Source: Paenibacillus whitsoniae (GTDB taxonomy: Bacteria; Bacillota; Bacilli; Paenibacillales; NBRC-103111). From it: DNA of 64,000 nucleotides. Each line of letters begins with the position of its first letter. Positions within the stretch are counted from its first letter, which is position 1. The stretch is from positions 1 to 64,000 of the forward strand of contig NZ_RXHU01000007.1 of NCBI RefSeq assembly GCF_003955665.1. Reading direction: 5' to 3'. The position numbers and the translations under genes are program-made. The notes beneath the pieces were generated by a model. It worked only from the letters and a program-made list of their open reading frames with translations. It did not search any database and was not told where the DNA came from. Shown one piece after another: positions 58,304 through 64,000 of this stretch.

Positions 58304-58329
58304 GTGCGAGATCGAAAGTAGGATTTTTC

Positions 58330-58383
58330 AACATAAGAAGTCGTTATCGTGAATGGGGCGCAGGTAAGCGCTTGCAATATAAT
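58330..58383 (+). promoter_or_regulatory. Set C promoter motif 2, before the third importer operon
   Basis: AACATAAGAAGTCGTTATCG then T and GAATG (58351-58355), 22 nt, TATAAT (58378-58383). It is aligned with the GH2 promoter block in 20 of 26 positions. Confidence 0.68.
58363..58376 (+). promoter_or_regulatory. cre-like site inside the third importer promoter
   Basis: GGTAAGCGCTTGCA matches 12 of 14 cre positions and has the ideal centre AAGCGCTT. It fills the gap between the set C element and the -10, where CcpA would block polymerase. Confidence 0.55.
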
Positions 58384-58419
58384 GAGCGTGTAAGGTCAAA
58401 TAAGGGAGGGGCAACAGAA

Positions 58420-59775
58420 ATGAAGAAAATGAAAACGGTAACAATGTCAGCTTCCATCGCTGCTGTTATGGCGCTGACCGCATGCGGAAGCGGGGGAACG
58501 AATACGGCTGGCAGCTCGCCGGCAGCGGCGACGCCAGCCGCATCTACAGCTGCATCGGCACCGGTGAAGAAAAATCCGGTCACGCTGACATTTGCCATTG
58601 CCAACACCGTTGACGTAACGCCATTTAATAAGATTTTTAAGGAGTATGAGGCCAAGACGGGCAACACGGTGGAAGTGCAGGCACTGCCTGGCGGCGACTT
58701 CGACAACATGATGAAAACGCGCTTCTCTACCGCAGATTTCCCGGATTTGTTTCTAATGCAGCCTGGACCGAAGCAGTACGTGAAATTGAGAGCCTCCGAG
58801 ACGCTCAAGGAGTGGTCGGGTGAAAAGGCGGTTTGGGATCGCATTATTCCGACGATGAAAGATTTCCAAATGGATACCAGCAAAAAAATATACGGCGTCC
58901 CTTTCGGCGCTACGGGCATGATGGGGATTTACTATAACAAAGATGTATTTGCGAAGGCCGGAATACAGCCGCCGAAAAACTACGCGGACATGATCGAAGG
59001 CGCCAAAAAAATCAAAGCCGCCGGCATCACGCCGTTCTATGAAGGTGTGAAAGACGGCTGGCCGCCGCAGGTGTTCTACTTTACGGGCTGGGTATCGAAC
59101 GTCGATCCGGCGATCGGTGACGCGGGCGTGCAGAAACTGGAGAAGAACGAGCTGAAGCTCGCCGACATCCCAGCGCTCAAGGACTTGTTCGCGAAGCAAA
59201 AAGAACTGAAAGACCTCGGATTGATTCAATCCAATCCGCTCGCCGGCACGTTCGATGAGCTGCAAAATCAGATGGGCGAAGGCAAAGTGGGCATGGCGTT
59301 CATGTTGGACGGCATTATCCCGCAGCTGGAGAAGAAGTTCGGCAAAGACTTTGTGACGAACAAAATCGGCTTCTTCCCGTTCCCTTCCGCAACGGATGCA
59401 GGGACTGCGATGATTACGCCGCCGAATCAGCTCATGATTCCGACAAAAGCCAAGCATGCTGACGCGGCTGCGGATCTGGTGAAATTCATGATTTCGCCGG
59501 AAATGGTCGACCTCTACTACCAGACGGCACCGGGGATTCCGATTTTCCAAGGCGCGAAGAGCAGCCTGTATCCGGTGCAGCAAACCGTGAAAGATCTTAT
59601 TGATGCGAATAAAGCGAAAATCAACGTGCAAAATCGTCTGACACCAACTTTTGCCGATTTCCAAAAAACGCTGCAAAACTTCTTCATCGATGGCGACGTC
59701 GACAAAGCGTTGAAGGAATTTTCGGCGAACTATGAGAAAGACGGCAAAGCGAAGCTGCTTGACGGCTTCAAGTAA
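58420..59775 (+). CDS. Sugar-binding lipoprotein of the third importer
   Basis: A 451-residue MalE-type (family 1) solute-binding protein with lipobox LTAC (Cys22) and an Ala/Pro/Thr linker. It is shorter than the other three binding proteins of the window and belongs to a different group, matching its UgpA/MalF-like permease. ATG 58420 follows AGGGAGGGG; the frame extends to 58372 over the promoter and is not used. A hairpin (59786-59821) separates it from the permeases, as is common for highly expressed binding proteins. Confidence 0.92.
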   Translation: MKKMKTVTMSASIAAVMALTACGSGGTNTAGSSPAAATPAASTAASAPVKKNPVTLTFAIANTVDVTPFNKIFKEYEAKTGNTVEVQALPGGDFDNMMKTRFSTADFPDLFLMQPGPKQYVKLRASETLKEWSGEKAVWDRIIPTMKDFQMDTSKKIYGVPFGATGMMGIYYNKDVFAKAGIQPPKNYADMIEGAKKIKAAGITPFYEGVKDGWPPQVFYFTGWVSNVDPAIGDAGVQKLEKNELKLADIPALKDLFAKQKELKDLGLIQSNPLAGTFDELQNQMGEGKVGMAFMLDGIIPQLEKKFGKDFVTNKIGFFPFPSATDAGTAMITPPNQLMIPTKAKHADAAADLVKFMISPEMVDLYYQTAPGIPIFQGAKSSLYPVQQTVKDLIDANKAKINVQNRLTPTFADFQKTLQNFFIDGDVDKALKEFSANYEKDGKAKLLDGFK

Positions 59776-59785
59776 GCACGGGACG

Positions 59786-59821
59786 TCCGGTCGGAGGCTC
59801 GCTTCCGGCCGGAGCATTTTT
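59786..59821 (+). terminator. Intercistronic hairpin with T-run
   Basis: TCCGGTCGG / CCGGCCGGA stem (one T-G pair) followed by GCATTTTT. Likely partial terminator or 3' stabiliser of the binding-protein message. Confidence 0.7.
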
Positions 59822-59841
59822 GAATGAAGGAGGGGAGCAGA

Positions 59842-60711
59842 GTGGGAAGGCTGAAATATCCGTTATACTTTTCGTTCCCGGCGCTCGCCGTGTTCCTGTT
59901 GTTTTTTATTACCCCAACGCTGATCGGGTTTTATTACAGCTTCACGGATTGGAATATCAACGCAGACCGGATTCAATTCACGGGTCTCGCGAACTATATC
60001 GAGCTGTTCAAGGAGCCTCGGCTCAAAACCGCGTTAATCAATACGCTGATCTTTGCCGCTGTCGTGACGCTCATGCAAAATTTTCTGGGATTGGGCCTGG
60101 CCCTCGTGTTGAATGAAGCATTGAAGCTGCGAAATGTGCTGCGCATGATTTTTTTTCTGCCCTATGTGATTGCGCCGATCGTCATCGGCTACATTTTCCG
60201 TGCGATCTATCATCCCGAGCATGGGATTGTGAATACGCTGCTTTCGAAAGTAGGCCTCGATTTTCTCGTACATGACTGGCTGAACGATCCGAAGTATGCC
60301 CTGTTTTCCATCATTGTAACGGATTTGTGGCGGGTAGCGGGCTTCTCCATGGTCGTGTATCTGGCAGGTCTGCAATTCATTCCGAAGGATCTGATCGAGA
60401 GCTCGTCTATCGACGGCGCGAAGTATTGGCAGCGGTTCCGCTCCGTGGTGTTTCCGCTTCTCGCTCCGGCGCTGACGGTGAACGTGCTGCTGTCCATGAT
60501 CGGCTCGATGAAGGTGTTCGAGATGGTGATGGTGCTGACCGAAGGCGGCCCCGGCTATACGACGGAAGTGTTCTACACCTACATTCGCGGGATGTTCAGC
60601 ACTGGTCTGTTCGGTTACGCGACTGCTGTAAATGTGGTGCTCTTCGTGCTCGTGACACTGGTCGGCGTGCCTGTTCTGATGGCGATGAAGAAAAGGGAGG
60701 TCGAGATGTGA
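59842..60711 (+). CDS. ABC transporter permease, UgpA/MalF type, third importer
   Basis: A 289-residue permease with six membrane segments, LIGFYYSFTDWNINADRIQF near the start and the EAA loop at about residues 184-210 (LIESSSIDGAKYWQRFRSVV). GTG 59842 is six bases from GGAGGGG and preferred; ATG 59824 lies against the T-run of the hairpin without a site. It overlaps the next permease by one base. Confidence 0.9.
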   Translation: MGRLKYPLYFSFPALAVFLLFFITPTLIGFYYSFTDWNINADRIQFTGLANYIELFKEPRLKTALINTLIFAAVVTLMQNFLGLGLALVLNEALKLRNVLRMIFFLPYVIAPIVIGYIFRAIYHPEHGIVNTLLSKVGLDFLVHDWLNDPKYALFSIIVTDLWRVAGFSMVVYLAGLQFIPKDLIESSSIDGAKYWQRFRSVVFPLLAPALTVNVLLSMIGSMKVFEMVMVLTEGGPGYTTEVFYTYIRGMFSTGLFGYATAVNVVLFVLVTLVGVPVLMAMKKREVEM

Positions 60712-61535
60712 TGCGAAACCGTACACGTATACGGCTTGTGCTGCTGGAATTCCTGGCGATTGCACTCGCTTGCTGCATCCTGATTCCCTTCTTTATGATT
60801 CTGGTCAATTCGTTTAAGGGGATTCGGGAGTCGGCGCTCTTCGGGCTGTCGCTGCCATCCAAATGGGAGTTTACGAATTACAAGGAAGTTTTCCAGCAAG
60901 CCAATATTTTGCGCGGATTCAAAAACAGCATCCTCATCTCGGCGCTGGTTGTCCTCTGTGTGAATGTGTTTGCGTCGATGGCCGCTTTTATTATTCAGCG
61001 GAGAGACAGCCGCTTTCTGCAAGGCGCTTACTATTTGTTCATCATGGGCCTGATCGTCCCGGTGTCGATCGTTCCGACAATTAAGCTGATGGGCGACTTG
61101 CACATCAAAGGTTCCTATTTCAGCTTAGTCATGTACTATACAGCCGTACTGCTGCCGTTTGCGGTGTTCCTGCTCGTCGGATTCATGAAATCGATTCCCC
61201 GCGAACTGGATGAAGCGGCGCTGCTCGAAGGCTGCGGTTACTTCCGGTTGTACGGGCAAATCGTGCTGCCGCTGCTGATGACCGTGCTCGTTACGGTGTC
61301 CATCGTCGTGATGGTATCCGTATGGAACGATTTCTTCGGACCGTTCTATCTCATGACCGACAGTACGAAATGGACGATTGTCTTGCAAATCTTTAACTTT
61401 GTGACGATGTACAGCACGAACTGGGGCGTCGTGTTCGCTTTTATGGTACTCGTGGTATCCCCGGTACTGATTGTTTATCTCATTTTGCAGCGTTATATTA
61501 TCGACGGTTTGACAGCAGGTTCGCTCAAAGGCTAG
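60711..61535 (+). CDS. ABC transporter permease, MalG type, third importer
   Basis: A 274-residue permease with EAA loop at about residues 165-190 (LDEAALLEGCGYFRLYGQIV) and ending YIIDGLTAGSLKG. The frame is open far upstream within the first permease, but GGGAGG at 60695-60700 sets the start at GTG 60708 or ATG 60711; ATG is reported. No ATPase gene follows. Confidence 0.92.
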   Translation: MRNRTRIRLVLLEFLAIALACCILIPFFMILVNSFKGIRESALFGLSLPSKWEFTNYKEVFQQANILRGFKNSILISALVVLCVNVFASMAAFIIQRRDSRFLQGAYYLFIMGLIVPVSIVPTIKLMGDLHIKGSYFSLVMYYTAVLLPFAVFLLVGFMKSIPRELDEAALLEGCGYFRLYGQIVLPLLMTVLVTVSIVVMVSVWNDFFGPFYLMTDSTKWTIVLQIFNFVTMYSTNWGVVFAFMVLVVSPVLIVYLILQRYIIDGLTAGSLKG

Positions 61536-61569
61536 CAGGGATTTCGATTGCCAAAAGGAGGAGCAGGAA

Positions 61570-63171
61570 ATGCGGAGAGTCATCATTGTGGACGATGAAA
61601 AGTGGATACGCAGAGGATTGATTCAGTCCATTTCCTGGGACGAATGGGGCTTGTCGCTCGCCGGCGAAGCGGCGGACGGGGGAGAGGGCTACGATTTGGC
61701 GCTGACGCTTCAGCCGGACATTCTCTTCCTCGACATGCGCATGCCGGGACTGGACGGCAAGCAGCTGATCGGGAAGCTGAACCAAGAGCTGCCGGACTTG
61801 CTGACGATTGTAATCAGTGGGTACTCGGATTTTGAATATACGAAAGAAGCGATTCGCCATAAAGCGTTCGACTACCTGCTCAAGCCGGTGAAAAAGGAAG
61901 AGCTGGCGGTCGTCGTGCAGAAGGCTTGTCAGGAGCTCGATCGCCGGGAGGCGGAGCGGCACAAGGTAGCCCGTGAGCAAGGCGAGGACTGGCTGCGCCA
62001 GCTGCTGCACGCGGAAGAAAGCCTGGCCGAGAAGCTTGTGCCGGCGGGCTGGCGGGCGGGCGAAGCGGCCCTGCTTCTCGCCCACACGGATCGCTACGGG
62101 GATCACGTGGAGCCGGAGCGGCTGCTGCCTGCGATGCAGGAGACGCTGTCGCGGATGAAGCCTTTCCTCTTCGGAGGAGGCTGGCAGTACGAGCTGATCC
62201 CTTTGCAGGATAACGGCAAGGCGTGGGCTCTGGCGGTCTCCGCGCCGAAGCTGGAGCCGAACGACATGAGGCGGCTGCACGCCAGCCTGAGCCATGCCAT
62301 GGTGCAAGCGAGCGGCGGCGCGAGCTTCTCGTTCGGCGTCAGCCGCGTAAAGCGGCAGGCCGCCAAGCTGGGTGAGGCCTGTCACGAAGCGCGGAAGGCG
62401 CTGCTGCGCAAGCCGCTCGCAGCGACGGGTGTCCTGCTGGATGCGGAGCACCTGCAGCCGCAGACGAGCCGCCAGTACCCGCAGGATCTCGAGAATGCGT
62501 TCCTGTGGGTGCTGCAATCTGGCAATCGGCAGGCGGCGGAACTCGAGCTTGAGCGCTTATTCGCAGCGTTCACCGAAGAGCCTGCGACCGTAGCGCATTT
62601 GCAATGGAGTGCGGATCTGCTCTTACATGCGATGGAGAAGCAGTTGCAGGCAAAGGATGCGCGGGTCGAAGACATTTGCGGCGACAATACGCTCGTCTAC
62701 GCAGAGAAGATTCATCTTCGCAACGACAGGGATTCGATGAAAAAGCTGTTCCTGGAGAAATTGCTGCCGCCGCTCGTGAGCTATTACAGCCAATCCGGAG
62801 AAAAGTTGGGCGAGAAAGCCGTGCTTGAGCTCAAAACGTGGATGGAGAGCAATTACAGCCAATCCCTGTCCCTGCCTCAGATCGCGAGCAGCTATTATTT
62901 GAACGCGGACTATTTAAGCCGGATTTTTAAACGAATGACAGGTCAGAATTTCATTGATTACCTAACGGATATTCGGATGCGTAAAGCGAAAGAGCTCATG
63001 AATAAATCGAAATACAAGAACTATGAAGTCGCCCAGAAGGTCGGATATGAGGATTACCGCTATTTCAGTCAAATTTTTAAAAAGAAAGTCGGCATGACCA
63101 TCGGCGAGTACCGCAAATCGATCGGTCAGGCGGACCACGAAGGAGAGAAACAGATATGTCCAAGTCTCTGA
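61570..63171 (+). CDS. YesN-type response regulator 3
   Basis: A 533-residue regulator: receiver (1-120) with Asp55 (LFLDMRMPGLDG) and LLKPV, a GC-rich middle region, and an AraC-type double helix-turn-helix (about 420-520, QKVGYEDYRYFSQIFKK). ATG 61570 after AAGGAGGAGCAGG. It comes last after the importer genes, away from its presumed kinase at 56522. Likely binder of the set C elements. Its end overlaps the start of the next gene by 16 bases. Confidence 0.92.
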   Translation: MRRVIIVDDEKWIRRGLIQSISWDEWGLSLAGEAADGGEGYDLALTLQPDILFLDMRMPGLDGKQLIGKLNQELPDLLTIVISGYSDFEYTKEAIRHKAFDYLLKPVKKEELAVVVQKACQELDRREAERHKVAREQGEDWLRQLLHAEESLAEKLVPAGWRAGEAALLLAHTDRYGDHVEPERLLPAMQETLSRMKPFLFGGGWQYELIPLQDNGKAWALAVSAPKLEPNDMRRLHASLSHAMVQASGGASFSFGVSRVKRQAAKLGEACHEARKALLRKPLAATGVLLDAEHLQPQTSRQYPQDLENAFLWVLQSGNRQAAELELERLFAAFTEEPATVAHLQWSADLLLHAMEKQLQAKDARVEDICGDNTLVYAEKIHLRNDRDSMKKLFLEKLLPPLVSYYSQSGEKLGEKAVLELKTWMESNYSQSLSLPQIASSYYLNADYLSRIFKRMTGQNFIDYLTDIRMRKAKELMNKSKYKNYEVAQKVGYEDYRYFSQIFKKKVGMTIGEYRKSIGQADHEGEKQICPSL

Positions 63172-64000
63172 TTCCCGATACGTTGATGCTGGAAGAACGC
63201 GCGAAGCACGCGATCAATGCCATGATCGGCATGGCGGATCACGATCACAATTATATTCCGTTTTTTGCCGCGAATTTGAATCATAAGCCGGCTTACGTGA
63301 CCCATGGGGATTGGGATTATGGTTCCTCCCATGGGCGGATGATCGACGGCTTGATTCTGGCCCGCCATATGTCCGGCGAGACGTTCGGCAAGGAGATCGA
63401 GGAAAGGTATCGGGCGAACCTGCTGTCTTTCTTCAAAGAAGACGGGATGAGCTACCGGCAGATCAATCCAACGCGCGATTGGGAGCCGAATGCGAATTTA
63501 ATTGACCAGCGGGCGGTCATTCTATCGCTCACAACCTGGTATATGGAAACCGGCGATCCGAAGGTAAAAGAGGCGGCGGACCGCCACGTCGCCGCGCTGC
63601 GGCGCATTGCGGTGAAAGAACGGGATGTGTGGTACTACCCGGCTTCCGAATACAAGGAAACCGGCTGGCCGTCGGCGAATGCGATCCAGCTTCGTCTGGC
63701 GCCGGACCCTGCGGCGTTCTGCGGCCGCCTGGTGATGCCTCTCCTTAAATACCATGAGCTGACGGGCAACACCGACGCTTTTGAGCTGTGTCAGTTTTTC
63801 ACGGCGCTGATTATTGAGCGCAGCGGCGTCTTCAACGCCGACGGCAGCTTCAACGACTCGCTCGCTTATCGCAGCGGACATTTCCATACGCGGATCGGGA
63901 CGTTGGATGCGATTGCCAGGTTCGGCGCTTTCACCGGCGACGCGGCCATCATTGCCTGGGTGAAGAAATGCTACGACTGGGCCTTGACCAAATGTACGGC
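63156..64000 (+). CDS. Partial gene, helical-barrel glycosidase-like protein cut by the window end
   Basis: Open frame of 281 codons to the last base, starting ATG 63156 after AAGGAGAG inside the end of the regulator gene, so it belongs to the third importer operon. No signal peptide. The product is mostly helical with repeated pairs of helices and conserved aromatic and glycine turns (HGDWDYGSSHGRMIDGLILA, then LVMPLLKYHELTGNTDAFEL and FHTRIGTLDAIARFGAFTGD), as in alpha/alpha toroid enzymes. The family (GH127-, GH88/105- or epimerase-like) cannot be fixed from this part. A cytoplasmic step after GH2 and GH78 is likely by context. Confidence 0.65.
   Translation, partial: MSKSLIPDTLMLEERAKHAINAMIGMADHDHNYIPFFAANLNHKPAYVTHGDWDYGSSHGRMIDGLILARHMSGETFGKEIEERYRANLLSFFKEDGMSYRQINPTRDWEPNANLIDQRAVILSLTTWYMETGDPKVKEAADRHVAALRRIAVKERDVWYYPASEYKETGWPSANAIQLRLAPDPAAFCGRLVMPLLKYHELTGNTDAFELCQFFTALIIERSGVFNADGSFNDSLAYRSGHFHTRIGTLDAIARFGAFTGDAAIIAWVKKCYDWALTKCT

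Noticed and set aside
60327..60710. N-terminal extension of the MalG-type permease
   Set aside because: The extension overlaps the previous permease in another frame; the ribosome binding site at 60695 fixes the start near 60711.

Overview
The window looks like a chromosomal stretch of a Paenibacillus-type Firmicute. It has a GerC-type spore germination gene, strong AGGAGG ribosome binding sites, many YesM/YesN-type two-component systems beside carbohydrate ABC importers that lack their own ATPase, SLH-domain cell-wall anchoring, CcpA-type cre boxes and a DUF3231 gene. The name is inference from gene content; there is no rRNA or marker gene here. No tRNA, rRNA, insertion sequence, phage or CRISPR array was seen.

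Layout. 1-1.2 kb: end of a germination operon (gerC plus a small membrane protein). 1.6-7.8 kb: AraC regulator, two sugar-importer permeases, a lipoprotein binding protein and a YesN-type regulator without a kinase. 7.9-12.8 kb: a divergent pair coding for an SLH-anchored cohesin protein and a secreted GH10 enzyme that carries its own cohesin and a dockerin, a possible two-gene mini-cellulosome. 13-16 kb: an orphan thermolysin-propeptide-like protein, a BCCT betaine transporter and a DUF421 protein. 16.1-31 kb: regulator/kinase pair, GH3 glycosidase, and a sulfated-glycan locus with four cysteine-type S1 sulfatases and an ABC importer. 31-32.9 kb: two tiny hydrophilic proteins and an FMN riboswitch ahead of an EamA transporter. 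33-42.6 kb: a second regulator/kinase pair, an unrelated DUF3231 gene, an importer and an unidentified 449-residue protein. 42.7-47 kb: a 1406-residue GH9 enzyme flanked by duplicated modules. 47.1-50.5 kb: a DUF975 membrane protein, a repeat-bearing intergenic region and an AT-richer GH28-like protein with CBM6. 50.6 kb to the end: GH2, GH78 rhamnosidase, a third kinase/importer/regulator set and a partial helical-barrel-like protein.

How it works together. Secreted enzymes (GH10, GH9, GH28-like) would cut polysaccharide outside. Four ABC importers would take up oligosaccharides. Glycosidases and sulfatases without signal peptides (GH3, GH2, GH78, four sulfatases) would finish the job in the cytoplasm. 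The most striking result is regulatory: three distinct sets of conserved, rigidly spaced promoter motifs mark three regulons, one per YesM/YesN pair. Set A (4 sites) is AAGAAACAAAAAGAT-like, then exactly 29 nt, then TATAGT. Set B (3 sites) is ATCACA, 15 nt, ATCATCGA, 19 nt, then a -10. Set C (2 sites) is AACA...AGTCG...GAATG, 22 nt, then a -10. In sets B and C the proximal element begins exactly 27 nt upstream of the -10, and the distal element 21 bp further up. Set B links the GH9 enzyme to the second importer; set C links GH2/GH78 to the third. Several of these promoters also carry cre-like boxes.
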